Shown here: positions 18,760 to 26,245 of the stretch, in pieces
How the letters are laid out: each line of letters starts with the position of its first letter
How positions within the stretch are numbered: the first letter of the stretch is position 1
Source: Geodermatophilus tzadiensis
Lineage (GTDB): Bacteria; Actinomycetota; Actinomycetes; Mycobacteriales; Geodermatophilaceae
Length of the DNA stretch: 64,000 nt
Direction: 5' to 3'
NCBI RefSeq assembly: GCF_003002915.1
Contig: NZ_PVTG01000003.1
Coordinates: forward strand, 124,001 to 188,000
Notes under the pieces: generated by a model
Databases searched by the model: none
The model's input: only the letters and a program-made list of their open reading frames with translations
Told to the model about the DNA's origin: nothing
Position numbers and translations under genes: made by a program

Positions 18760-18780
18760 TAGGATCGAACGCGTGTACGA
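18760..18780 (+). promoter_or_regulatory. -10 TAGGAT and LexA-box-like site at the DUF222-HNH start
   Basis: TAGGAT (18760-18765) lies 7 nt before GTG 18773. Overlapping it, 18765-18780 reads TCGAAC-GCGT-GTACGA, which matches 11 of 12 half-site bases of the actinobacterial SOS box TCGAAC(N4)GTTCGA. A repressor bound here would cover the -10, the predicted transcription start and the start codon. Confidence 0.6.
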
Positions 18781-20602
18781 AAGTGCGGAGGTCCTCCCCA
18801 ACGGGACGGTGCGGTCCCTCGGCTGCTTCGCCGACGATGGCTCACCCGTGTCCCGGGAGGAGCTGCGCGCGTCGATCGGGCCCCTGCCGTCCACGGACGA
18901 GTTCATGTTTCGGATGCGCCCGCCGGGCAGCGCCGAGCGCGCCGTCCTGCCCGACCACTGGGTGGTCCGCCTCCTGCAGCTCGCCGAGCGGCGAGCTGCC
19001 GCCCTGGCCGCCGAGCGGGTGGAGCTCGTCAGCCAGCTCGCCGCACAGCGCCCCGCCGACGGCAGCCGCCCGGTGCCCGAGGTCATGGACGTCAGCGAGT
19101 GGTTGCCCTGCGAGCTCGCGCTGGTCCACCCCTACGGCGAGCGACGGGCGGGCCGGGTCATCCGCACGTCCCTGGCGTTGACGTCGCGCTTCCTGGCGAC
19201 GCTCGACCTGCTGGCCCGCGGCGAGATCGACGAGGCGCGGGCCGACGTGATCGTCGACCTGCTCGGGCCGCTCGAGGACGAGCTGGCCGCCCGGGTCGAG
19301 GCCCGGGTGCTGGCCCGGGCGCCGGGGCAGACGCCGACCGACCTGCGCGCGAGCACCCGCCGCTGCATCGACCGACTCGACCCCGCGGCCTGGGAGCAGC
19401 GACACCGGCGGGCCCGGGCCGACGCCGACGTGCGCTGGTGGGCCACCGAGGACGGGATGGCCCGCCTGGCCGCCGACCTCACGCTCCCTGCCGCGGCCGC
19501 CTGCGGCAAGGCCATCGACGGCCTGGCCCGGCAGCTGCGTGCCGACGGCGACGAGCGCCCGATCGGGCAGTTGCGCGCGGAGGTGCTCCAGGACCTCGTG
19601 CTCCGCCCGTGGGTCGACCGCCCGGTCGTCGGGATCTCCCTGGTCGTGCACGCGCACCTGTCGACGCTGCAGGGCGGGGACGAACCGGCCGAGGTCGACG
19701 GTCACCCGGTGAGCGCCGCCGAGTGCCGCGAACTGCTCGCCCAGGTGGACTCACTGGGACTGCAACGGCCCGACGGCGGCAGCCTCGTCTTCGCGCTGCA
19801 CGACCGCGCCGGCGACCTGGTGGCGGTCGGCACCCGCCGCGCACTGGGACGCGGAGCCCGCGGAGCGGGCCTGCGACGCCCGCCGCCGACCACGAGGTAC
19901 CGGCCCAGCAGAGGACAACGCCAGTTCACCCACGTCCGTGACCGCAGATGCCGGCACCCGCACTGCACCCGGCCGGTGGGCCGCGTCGACGCCGACCACG
20001 TCGTGCCCTGGCCGTGGGGCCACACCCACTGCGACAACCTGTGCTGCCTGTGCCGCAGGCACCACCGGCTCAAGACCCACGCCCGTGGCTGGCGCCTCCG
20101 GCTGCTGCCCGGAGGGCGGCTCGAGGTGACCACGCCCTCCGGCGTCACCCGGGTCACCGACCCGCACCGGGTGCTGCCGCCAGCGCCACAGGGGCGCCGG
20201 AGCCGTCCACGGTCGGGAGCAGGCCTCCGCCGAGCGGTGGGGACCGACGTCTGCTGGACGGCGGCGTGCCGCCCGGACCGTCCGGCTGCCCCTTCTGAGC
20301 GGCTCGCGGACCGGAACGCGGGCGACCGGAGCCATGAGAGGCCTCTCATCCGACTCTCACGGGTCCGTCACCGGCCCCGCCGAGGCTCGGCGGCATGCGC
20401 TCCCGCCTGCTGCTCGCCGTGCTGGCCAGCCTCGCCGTCGGGCTGCTCGCCGGCGGGACGGCCTGGGCGCTGCTCGGCGGCTCCGGCGAGGGCAACGGCG
20501 CGGGGCAGACCACGGTCCCGGCGCCGATCGACATCCCGGCCCGCGACACCCCCGCCGCCCCCTCGGTCGACGACGGGACACCGGCGGAGCCGCCCGACCT
20601 GA
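18773..20602 (+). CDS. DUF222/13E12-family HNH endonuclease
   Basis: A DUF222 domain (about residues 60-340) is followed by a C-terminal HNH nuclease motif (about 388-440: CRHPHCTRPVGRVDADHVVPW, then NLCCLCRRHHRLKTH), with two Cys pairs for Zn and the catalytic His pair. Proteins of this family are numerous in actinobacteria, belong to the mycobacterial 13E12 repeat family, and are often DNA-damage responsive. The start GTG 18773 is predicted to be leaderless and overlaps a LexA-like box. After VTDPHRVLPP (about residue 467), where homologues normally end, the frame runs on for about 140 Arg/Pro-rich residues. It overlaps the next gene by 208 nt out of frame, so the natural stop may have been lost by a small frameshift near 20180-20300. 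Confidence 0.85.
   Translation: MYESAEVLPNGTVRSLGCFADDGSPVSREELRASIGPLPSTDEFMFRMRPPGSAERAVLPDHWVVRLLQLAERRAAALAAERVELVSQLAAQRPADGSRPVPEVMDVSEWLPCELALVHPYGERRAGRVIRTSLALTSRFLATLDLLARGEIDEARADVIVDLLGPLEDELAARVEARVLARAPGQTPTDLRASTRRCIDRLDPAAWEQRHRRARADADVRWWATEDGMARLAADLTLPAAAACGKAIDGLARQLRADGDERPIGQLRAEVLQDLVLRPWVDRPVVGISLVVHAHLSTLQGGDEPAEVDGHPVSAAECRELLAQVDSLGLQRPDGGSLVFALHDRAGDLVAVGTRRALGRGARGAGLRRPPPTTRYRPSRGQRQFTHVRDRRCRHPHCTRPVGRVDADHVVPWPWGHTHCDNLCCLCRRHHRLKTHARGWRLRLLPGGRLEVTTPSGVTRVTDPHRVLPPAPQGRRSRPRSGAGLRRAVGTDVCWTAACRPDRPAAPSERLADRNAGDRSHERPLIRLSRVRHRPRRGSAACAPACCSPCWPASPSGCSPAGRPGRCSAAPARATARGRPRSRRRSTSRPATPPPPPRSTTGHRRSRPT
20334..20387 (+). promoter_or_regulatory. 16-bp palindrome and 11-bp-period CTCTCAY repeat before a leaderless -10
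   Basis: ATGAGAGGCCTCTCAT (20334-20349) is a perfect palindrome. CTCTCAT (20343-20349) recurs as CTCTCAC (20354-20360), exactly 11 bp later, as expected for tandem OmpR-family binding. GAGGCT (20382-20387) ends 7 nt before ATG 20395 and may be the -10. The repeat would then lie at or just upstream of -35. Confidence 0.5.
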
Positions 20603-20748
20603 CACCGGCACCCGACCCCGTCCCGGCACCCACCCCCGCACCGGCGCCCGCGCCGCAGCCGACCGACGTCGTCCCCCCACCGCCGCTGCCCGACGACGAC
20701 GATGACGACGATGACGGAGCAGGGGACACCGACGACGGTGACGACTGA
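20395..20748 (+). CDS. Secreted proline- and aspartate-rich protein
   Basis: A 117-residue protein with an N-terminal signal sequence or anchor (RSRLLLAVLASLAVGLLAGGTAWALL) followed by a disordered Pro/Ala/Thr-rich segment. It ends in a run of eight Asp plus GDTDDGDD. It has no recognisable domain. The acidic tail could bind cations outside the cell (inference). It is the first gene of a probable operon with the sensor kinase and OmpR-type regulator that follow. A second protein of the same style (signal plus acidic D/T/P repeats) lies on the other side of that operon. The 3' end overlaps the start of the kinase gene. Confidence 0.7.
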   Translation: MRSRLLLAVLASLAVGLLAGGTAWALLGGSGEGNGAGQTTVPAPIDIPARDTPAAPSVDDGTPAEPPDLTPAPDPVPAPTPAPAPAPQPTDVVPPPPLPDDDDDDDDGAGDTDDGDD

Positions 20749-22339
20749 GCGGCAGCCGGCCGGGTGGCGCGCCCGCGCCCGCCGACGCCTGGCGCCCCGC
20801 GCCGCCCGCACGCGGATCATCGGCTGGGTCCTGCTGATGGTCCTGATGGCGCTGGCCGTGGTCACCCTGGTCACCTGGCAGCTGCTGGTGCGGGCCACCA
20901 ACGAGCGCATGGACGTCGCGCTGACCGCCGAGGTCGGCGAGTTCCGCCGGATCATCGAGGGCAACGTCGACCCCCGCAGCGGCGAGCCGTTCCGCTCGGT
21001 CGCCGACGTCCTCCAGACGATGATCACCTACAACCTCGCCCGGCCGAACGAGAAGTTCCTCGGCTACGTCGACGGCGGGTACCGCTTCCAGAGCCGCATC
21101 GAGGCGCCCGTCCTGCTCAGCGAGGACACCGCGTTCACCCGGCTGGTCGCCTCGGTCGAGCAGACGACGTCGGGCCGCTACGCCAGCGGGGCGGGGGAGG
21201 TGCGCTACCTCGCCGTCCCGGTGTCGCTGGAGGGCGACCCGTCGCGCGGCGTGGCCGTCGTCGCCTACTTCGCCGACCAGGAGCGCCAGGCCGCCGACGA
21301 CACCGCCACACTCATGCTCGGCGTCGGCGCGGTGACGCTGCTGCTCGCGGCGGCCGGCGCCTGGGTGGTCGCCGGGCGGGTGCTCGCGCCCGTGCGCGCC
21401 GTCGCGCACACCGCGCAGGGCATCACCGAGACCGACCTGTCCGGGCGCATCCCCGTCGACGGCCGCCCGCCCGACGAGCTCACCGACCTCGCCGTCGCCG
21501 TCAACGCCATGCTCGACCGGGTCGAGACCGGCGTGGCCGCCCAGCGCCGCTTCCTCGACGACGCCGGCCACGAGCTGCGGACGCCGATCACCATCGTCCG
21601 CGGCCACCTCGACGTGCTCGACCCCGCCGACCCCGACGACGTCCGGCAGACCGTCGCCCTCGTCGACGACGAGCTCGAGCGGATGAACCGCATGGTCTCC
21701 GAGCTGCTGCTGCTCGCCCGGGCCGAGCAGCCGGAGTTCGTGCGGCCCCAGCCGGTCGACGTCGCCGAGCTCACCGCCGAGGTCTTCGGCAAGGTGCAGC
21801 GCCTGGGGGACCGCGACTGGCAGCTCGGTGCCCTGGCACGCGCCGACCTGCTGCTCGACCCGCAGCGGCTGACCCAGGCCGTGGTCGCGCTCGCCGACAA
21901 CGCCGCCCGCTACACCGCGCCCGGCGACCGGATCGTGCTGGGCAGCCGGCTCACCGGCGGACAGCTGCTCGTGTGGGTCGACGACACCGGTCCCGGGATC
22001 GCCGAGGCCGACCAGGCGCGCGTCTTCGAGCGCTTCGCTCGCGGCGGCTCCGGCGCCCGCCGCAGCGACGGCGCGGGCCTGGGCCTGTCGATCGTGCAGG
22101 CCATCGCCGCGGCGCACGGCGGCCGCGTGGAGCTGCACAGCCGGCCCGGCGACGGGGCGACGTTCACCCTCGTCCTGCCGGCCCGCCCCGCACCGCCACG
22201 GGACGCCGGCACCGACCCCGACGCCGTCCCCACCAGCGACCCCGCCGCCGGCACCGGCGACGACCCGCTCGCCACCCCGCCGCCGGCCGGAGCGGGGGCC
22301 GAGGTGCCGGCGGCCCCGACCGAGGGAGGAACCCGGTGA
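20711..22339 (+). CDS. Sensor histidine kinase with HAMP domain
   Basis: A membrane kinase of about 540 residues. Membrane helices at about 33-57 and 190-215 enclose an extracytoplasmic sensor region of about 130 residues. Then come HAMP, HisKA with phosphoacceptor H287 in DDAGHELRTPI, and HATPase with N-box ADNAARYTAPGD and G-boxes DDTGPGI and GAGLGLSIV. A disordered Ala/Pro-rich tail of about 60 residues follows the catalytic domain. The start is uncertain: ATG 20702, ATG 20711 and GTG 20738 are all in frame and overlap the preceding gene; none has a clear Shine-Dalgarno. The stop overlaps the regulator start (GTGA). Confidence 0.92.
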   Translation: MTEQGTPTTVTTERQPAGWRARARRRLAPRAARTRIIGWVLLMVLMALAVVTLVTWQLLVRATNERMDVALTAEVGEFRRIIEGNVDPRSGEPFRSVADVLQTMITYNLARPNEKFLGYVDGGYRFQSRIEAPVLLSEDTAFTRLVASVEQTTSGRYASGAGEVRYLAVPVSLEGDPSRGVAVVAYFADQERQAADDTATLMLGVGAVTLLLAAAGAWVVAGRVLAPVRAVAHTAQGITETDLSGRIPVDGRPPDELTDLAVAVNAMLDRVETGVAAQRRFLDDAGHELRTPITIVRGHLDVLDPADPDDVRQTVALVDDELERMNRMVSELLLLARAEQPEFVRPQPVDVAELTAEVFGKVQRLGDRDWQLGALARADLLLDPQRLTQAVVALADNAARYTAPGDRIVLGSRLTGGQLLVWVDDTGPGIAEADQARVFERFARGGSGARRSDGAGLGLSIVQAIAAAHGGRVELHSRPGDGATFTLVLPARPAPPRDAGTDPDAVPTSDPAAGTGDDPLATPPPAGAGAEVPAAPTEGGTR

Positions 22340-22998
22340 GCCGGGTGCTGATCGCCGAGGACGAGCCGCGCATCGCCGCGTTCGTCGAGAAGGGCCTGCG
22401 GGCCAACGGGTTCGCCACCGCGGTCGTCGGCGACGGGCTCACCGCCCTCGACCGCGCCCGCAGCGGCGAGTTCGACCTCGTCGTCCTCGACATCGGCCTG
22501 CCCGTGCTCGACGGGTTCGCGGTGCTGCGGGCCCTGCGCGCCGAGCGGTGCGCGGTGCCGGTCATCGTGCTGACCGCGCGCGACAGCGTCCAGGACACCG
22601 TGGCCGGGCTCGAGGGCGGCGCCGACGACTACGTGCCCAAGCCCTTCCGCTTCGAGGAGCTGCTCGCGCGGGTGCGGCTGCGCCTGGCCGGCGCCCGGCA
22701 GGGCGAGGTGACCGTGCTGTCGGTCGGCGACCTGTCGCTGGACCTGCGCACCCGGCGGGCCAGCGTGGGCGGCCGCACCGTCGACCTCTCGGCCCGCGAG
22801 TTCGCCCTCGCCGAGACCTTCCTGCGCCACCCCGGCCAGGTGCTCGCCCGCGAGCAGCTGCTCAGCCACGTGTGGGGCTACGACTTCGACCCGGGCTCCA
22901 ACGTCGTCGACGTCTACGTGCGCTACCTGCGCCGGAAGCTCGGCGCGGAGCGGATCGAGACGGTGCGCGGCATGGGGTACCGGCTCGCCGCCGCCTGA
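22336..22998 (+). CDS. OmpR/PhoB-family response regulator
   Basis: A 220-residue regulator. The receiver has acidic AEDEPR, phosphoacceptor D52 in LVVLDIGLP, and Thr and Lys in VLTARDS and YVPKPF. The winged-helix domain spans LSAREFALAETFLRHPGQVLAREQLLSHVW to VDVYVRYLRRKLG and RGMGYRL. It is co-translated with the upstream kinase. Candidate binding sites are the CTCTCAY repeats with 11-bp spacing at 20343 and 24749 (minus strand) and the palindrome at 23468. The operon ends at a strong hairpin. Confidence 0.95.
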   Translation: MSRVLIAEDEPRIAAFVEKGLRANGFATAVVGDGLTALDRARSGEFDLVVLDIGLPVLDGFAVLRALRAERCAVPVIVLTARDSVQDTVAGLEGGADDYVPKPFRFEELLARVRLRLAGARQGEVTVLSVGDLSLDLRTRRASVGGRTVDLSAREFALAETFLRHPGQVLAREQLLSHVWGYDFDPGSNVVDVYVRYLRRKLGAERIETVRGMGYRLAAA

Positions 22999-23007
22999 GC
23001 CGCCCGG

Positions 23008-23041
23008 CCCCGGACGCGCCACGGCCCCCGGACGCGCCACG
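23008..23041 (+). repeat. Two 16-nt direct repeats in a convergent gap
   Basis: CCCCGGACGCGCCACG occurs at 23008-23023 and again at 23026-23041, immediately before and partly inside the terminator hairpin. Function unknown. Confidence 0.7.
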
Positions 23042-23073
23042 ACCCCGGTCCCTCCGCGGGACCGGGGCCGTGG
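23037..23073. terminator. Bidirectional terminator hairpin
   Basis: The core stem CCCCGGTCCC/GGGACCGGGG (23043-23052 and 23058-23067) with a 5-nt loop is extended by CCACG/CGTGG after one mismatch. It lies between the convergent ends of the response regulator and the small secreted protein. No T-tract, as is usual in high-GC actinobacteria. Confidence 0.8.
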
Positions 23074-23086
23074 CGTGTCGTGCGGC

Positions 23087-23392
23087 TCAGGCGTCCGGGG
23101 TGTCGTCCGGGGTGAGCGTGTCGTCGGGGGTGGCGGTGTCCGGGGTCTCGCCGGGGGTGTCGACGGCGCTCTCGGTCGGCGAGTCCGCGGTCTCCGGCGA
23201 GGCGTCGGCGGGCGCGGTGTCCGGGGTGCTGTCCGGGGTGTCGTCCACGGCGGCCGGGGCGACGGCGGCCGGCTGCTGGGCCGCACCGCCGCCGTCGTCG
23301 CCGGCGGTGGCGACCCCCGCGCCGACCAGACCCAGGCCGGTGAGCGCGGTGCCGAGGGTGACGACCTTCCAGGTGGCGGGGCGAGTGGTCAC
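23087..23392 (-). CDS. Small secreted Asp/Thr/Pro-rich protein
   Basis: A 101-residue protein with a signal peptide (WKVVTLGTALTGLGLVGAGVATA, cleavage near AGDD). The mature part is wholly low complexity, with recurring DTPD, TPDT and SPETADSP-like units, very acidic and without Cys. No function is known. The GTG start has GAGGAGG 6 nt upstream. It resembles the acidic secreted protein on the other side of the kinase-regulator operon in design but not in detailed sequence. Both are preceded by CTCAC-type repeats, suggesting common control. Confidence 0.68.
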   Translation of the reverse strand: MTTRPATWKVVTLGTALTGLGLVGAGVATAGDDGGGAAQQPAAVAPAAVDDTPDSTPDTAPADASPETADSPTESAVDTPGETPDTATPDDTLTPDDTPDA

Positions 23393-23467
23393 GGTGTTCC
23401 TCCTCGTTCGGTGCTGTCTCGGTGTCGGTCCCGACGGTGCCCGGCGCGGGTGAGGCGACCGGGAGAC

Positions 23468-23491
23468 CCCGGTGAGGGCGCTCTCACCGGG
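23468..23491. promoter_or_regulatory. Inverted repeat CCCGGTGAG/CTCACCGGG
   Basis: A perfect 9-bp inverted repeat with a 6-nt spacer. It lies 76 bp upstream of the small secreted gene and overlaps the stop of the phosphotransferase gene. Each arm contains the CTCACCGG core seen in the 11-bp repeats nearby, so it may be a regulator site as well as a terminator. Confidence 0.5.
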
Positions 23492-24716
23492 ACGGGGAAC
23501 CGCTCACCCACTCCTCGGCCAGCGCCACCCGGGCCTCCGTGGCCGCGGCCCAGCCGGCCTGCTGCACCCGGAACGGGCCGGTCGCCAGCCCGACGAGCAC
23601 CCCGGCCACCCGCGCCGCCAGCTCACCGGCCGGCAGCCGCCCGGCCAGCAGCGCCTGCACCCGCGCCCGGTAGGCGGCCACCGGGCCGGGCCCGCCCAGC
23701 CGCTCGAGCAGCGCCAGGTGCGCCAGCAGCGTCGCCCAGTCGTCGATGCGCGCGCCCGGCCCGGCGGTGTCGACGTCGAGCAGGCCGCTCACCGCTCCCT
23801 CGGACACGAGCAGCTGCGCCTCGTAGAAGTCGCCGTGCACCGGCACCACCGGGTGCGTCCCCGCCGCCGCACCGACCGCCGCCACCAGCCGGTCCAGCCG
23901 CGGCGCCAGGCCGGGGCAGACCATCCCCAGCACCGTCGCGTGCGCCCGCACCCGCGGCACCGGGTCAGCCGGGTCCCGCCGTCCCGCGGACCCGACGGGC
24001 GGCAGCGCGTCGAGCAGCGCCTCCAGCGCCGCCGGGTCCGGCAGCGCGGCCGGGTCGCCGGCCAGCGCCGTCCGCATCGGCGTCCCCGGCAGGCCGGGCA
24101 GCACGACCACGCCGTCGTCGGTGGCCGCGAGCACCGGCGGGACCGGCACGGACGCCGCGAGCCGCCGGTGCCGGTCGGCGAGGTCGGCCACCGCCGCGGG
24201 GCGGACCACCTTGAGGAACCAGCACCCCGCGGGCGAGGTCACCTCGACCACCGCCCGCCGGCCGGGCCGGTAGGCGCGCAGCCGCAGCCGCGGGCTGCCG
24301 ACGTCCAGACCCAGGCCGGCCAGCCGCTCCGCGGTGCGGGCCGCCGACGCCGCCCACGCCAGCCCGGGCAGCGCCGGGTCCAGCGGCCACCGCCACAGCC
24401 CCACGGTCACCGGCCGGCCGTCGGGCGCGGCACCCTCGAGCACCGCGGCGCCCGGCGGCACCTCGGCCCCCGTCGTGGCCGCCAGCGACTCCCGCGTCGC
24501 CCGGCCGTCGGCCCAGTCGACGACGGCGCCGTAGCGCACGGTCGCCGCCGCGTCGGGCCGCAGCGTCACCGTGCTCGCGGTGAGGCTGCGCAGCCGGCCG
24601 CCCAGCGGTCCGAGGACGGCCGCCCACACGTCGCCCGCCGGCTCGCCGAGCAGCACCTGCAGCGACGGCGGCCACGACGGGGGGAGGGCGGTCGGGGCGA
24701 GCAGCGCGGGGTCCAC
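23484..24716 (-). CDS. Aminoglycoside-phosphotransferase-like kinase (APH fold)
   Basis: A 410-residue (or 430-residue) protein with a degenerate N-lobe and an APH-type C-lobe. The catalytic loop reads VPVHGDFYEAQLLV, where the usual metal-binding Asn of HGDxxxxN is Gln. The DFG-equivalent is LLDVDTAGPGARIDDW. Substrate unknown; members phosphorylate small molecules and are not necessarily resistance genes. The ATG at 24776 is in frame, but its first 20 residues look non-conserved and contain a direct-repeat operator-like sequence. GTG 24716, preceded by GACGGT and 6 nt, is preferred. It follows an SDR and a nitroreductase gene on the same strand. Confidence 0.78.
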   Translation of the reverse strand: MDPALLAPTALPPSWPPSLQVLLGEPAGDVWAAVLGPLGGRLRSLTASTVTLRPDAAATVRYGAVVDWADGRATRESLAATTGAEVPPGAAVLEGAAPDGRPVTVGLWRWPLDPALPGLAWAASAARTAERLAGLGLDVGSPRLRLRAYRPGRRAVVEVTSPAGCWFLKVVRPAAVADLADRHRRLAASVPVPPVLAATDDGVVVLPGLPGTPMRTALAGDPAALPDPAALEALLDALPPVGSAGRRDPADPVPRVRAHATVLGMVCPGLAPRLDRLVAAVGAAAGTHPVVPVHGDFYEAQLLVSEGAVSGLLDVDTAGPGARIDDWATLLAHLALLERLGGPGPVAAYRARVQALLAGRLPAGELAARVAGVLVGLATGPFRVQQAGWAAATEARVALAEEWVSGSPSR

Positions 24717-24748
24717 CCGCCGACCGTCGTCCGTCCCGGTGACGCCGC

Positions 24749-24768
24749 GGTGAGACGCCGGTGAGACC
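24749..24768 (-). promoter_or_regulatory. 11-bp-period GTCTCACC direct repeat
   Basis: On the minus strand GTCTCACCGGC is followed by GTCTCACC, an exact one-helical-turn repeat. It matches the repeat before the secreted-protein/kinase operon and lies about 32 nt upstream of the preferred phosphotransferase start. Confidence 0.5.
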
Positions 24769-24792
24769 GCGCTCATCCCGCGGCGGCGCCGG

Positions 24793-25551
24793 TCAGCTGC
24801 GCAGGTAGGACGCCCCGTTCACGTCCACGATCGTCCCGGTGCTGAACCGCGCCTCCGGCGAGGCCAGCCACAGCACCGCCGCGGCGACCTCCTCCGGCCG
24901 CGCCACCCGGCCGAACGGCGACTGCGCGCGGACGGCGTCCCCGCCGGGGCCGTCGAGCACCTCCCGCGCCATCTCGGTCTGCACGAAGCCCGGCGCCACG
25001 GCGGTCACCGCGATGCCCAGCGGCGCCAGCGCGAGCGCCATCGACTGGGCGAAGGCGTTCATGCCGGCCTTCGACGCGCCGTACGCCGGGTTGTCCGGCT
25101 CGCCCCGGAACGCCCCGCGGCTGGACACGTTCACCACCGCCCCGCCCCCGGCGGCCCGCAGGTGCGGCACGGCGCGGAAGGTGGCGTTGGCCGCCCCCAC
25201 CAGGTTCACCGCGAGCGTCTGCGCCCACACCTGCTGCCAGTGCTCGTAGGAGGAGGTCAGCGGCGGCGAGGCCACGAAGACGCCGGCGTTGTTGACCAGC
25301 ACGTCCAGCCCGCCCAGCGCGTCGGCGGCCGTGTCGACCATCGTCCCCACCGAGTCGGCGTCGGCCAGGTCGGCCTGCACCAGCACGTGCCCGGACCCGG
25401 GCAGCTCGGCGAGCACTTCCTCGGCGCGGGCGCGCGAGGCCCCCCAGTGCACGGCCACCCGGTCGCCCCGCTCGGCGAAGGCCCGGGCGATCGCGCGGCC
25501 GATGCCGCGGGAGCCACCGGTGACGAGGACGGCGCGCGAGGAGGAGGTCAC
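24793..25551 (-). CDS. Short-chain dehydrogenase/reductase (FabG-like)
   Basis: A 252-residue classical SDR. The cofactor motif TGGSRGIG is at residues 11-18, LVNNAGVF comes next, the catalytic Ser is in [10 protein letters not shown], and Tyr/Lys are in PAYGASKAG. The C-terminal [21 protein letters not shown] and DVNGASYL are typical of NAD(P)-dependent 3-oxoacyl-ACP-reductase-like enzymes. Substrate is not predictable. The GTG start follows the nitroreductase stop by 10 nt, with GAGGAGG just upstream inside that gap, so the two are co-transcribed. Confidence 0.9.
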   Translation of the reverse strand: MTSSSRAVLVTGGSRGIGRAIARAFAERGDRVAVHWGASRARAEEVLAELPGSGHVLVQADLADADSVGTMVDTAADALGGLDVLVNNAGVFVASPPLTSSYEHWQQVWAQTLAVNLVGAANATFRAVPHLRAAGGGAVVNVSSRGAFRGEPDNPAYGASKAGMNAFAQSMALALAPLGIAVTAVAPGFVQTEMAREVLDGPGGDAVRAQSPFGRVARPEEVAAAVLWLASPEARFSTGTIVDVNGASYLRS

Positions 25552-25561
25552 GGGCGGGCAG

Positions 25562-26185
25562 TCAACCAGCCGGCGTCCACCGGCCGCGGTGCACGACCTC
25601 CTCCAGCGCCCGCCGGCCCCGGCGCAGCGACGGCGAGCGCCGGTCGTCCGCGCCCGGGTACCCGACCGACACGACGCCGACCGGCCGGTGGGTCCCGGGG
25701 ATCCCGAACGCGGCGCGGAAGGGGTCCACCCGCTCGGCCGGGACGCCGAAGAAGCAGGCGCCGAGCCCCTCGTCGACGGCGGTCAGCAGCACCATGAGGG
25801 CGGCCATGCCCGCGTCGACGTCCCAGTAGGGCACCGGCCAGCGGGCAGCGACACCGGCGGGGTCGCGGTCGGTCCAGCCCTTGTCCGGCTCGGCGTAGCG
25901 GTCGAGGTAGGCGTCCTTGGACGACAGCGGGACGACGAGCAGCGGTGCCCGCCGCATCCGGGTCAGCCACGCGTCGGGGGCACCGGGGCCGGCGGTCACC
26001 GACCAGAACAGCTCCCGGTCGGCCGGCTCCTCGAGCACGAGGAACGCCCAGCCCTGGGTGAACCCGGCCGACGGCGCTCGGACCGCGTGCGCGAGCAGCC
26101 GCTCGCGCACCTCCGGCGGCACCGGCCGGTCGGGGTCGTAGTCGCGCACCATGCGGCGCCTGCGGACGACGTCGGCGAACTCCAC
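25562..26185 (-). CDS. Nitroreductase-family FMN oxidoreductase
   Basis: A 207-residue protein. The FMN phosphate-binding arginine motif [15 protein letters not shown] opens the sequence, followed by [21 protein letters not shown] and the [23 protein letters not shown] helix typical of the fold. C-terminal [10 protein letters not shown] completes it. It probably reduces a nitro, quinone or other electrophilic compound with NAD(P)H. GTG 26185 is preceded at 7 nt by CAGGCT, a near-consensus -10 for a leaderless transcript. First gene of an operon with the SDR and the phosphotransferase, and divergent from hisA. Confidence 0.88.
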   Translation of the reverse strand: MEFADVVRRRRMVRDYDPDRPVPPEVRERLLAHAVRAPSAGFTQGWAFLVLEEPADRELFWSVTAGPGAPDAWLTRMRRAPLLVVPLSSKDAYLDRYAEPDKGWTDRDPAGVAARWPVPYWDVDAGMAALMVLLTAVDEGLGACFFGVPAERVDPFRAAFGIPGTHRPVGVVSVGYPGADDRRSPSLRRGRRALEEVVHRGRWTPAG

Positions 26186-26232
26186 ACCCGGCAGCCTGCA
26201 CCGGGTGGGCCGGGCCACAGCCGGCCGGTCCC

Positions 26233-26245
26233 TAGGCTGGACGCC
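26233..26245 (+). promoter_or_regulatory. -10 element TAGGCT of a leaderless promoter (hisA)
   Basis: TAGGCT (26233-26238) is followed by 7 nt and then GTG 26246. No Shine-Dalgarno sequence precedes the start. Confidence 0.6.

Noticed and set aside
23008..23041. Two 16-nt direct repeats considered as a CRISPR fragment
   Set aside because: Only two units, separated by 2 nt with no spacers; merely a local duplication. No CRISPR array or cas gene was found in the window.
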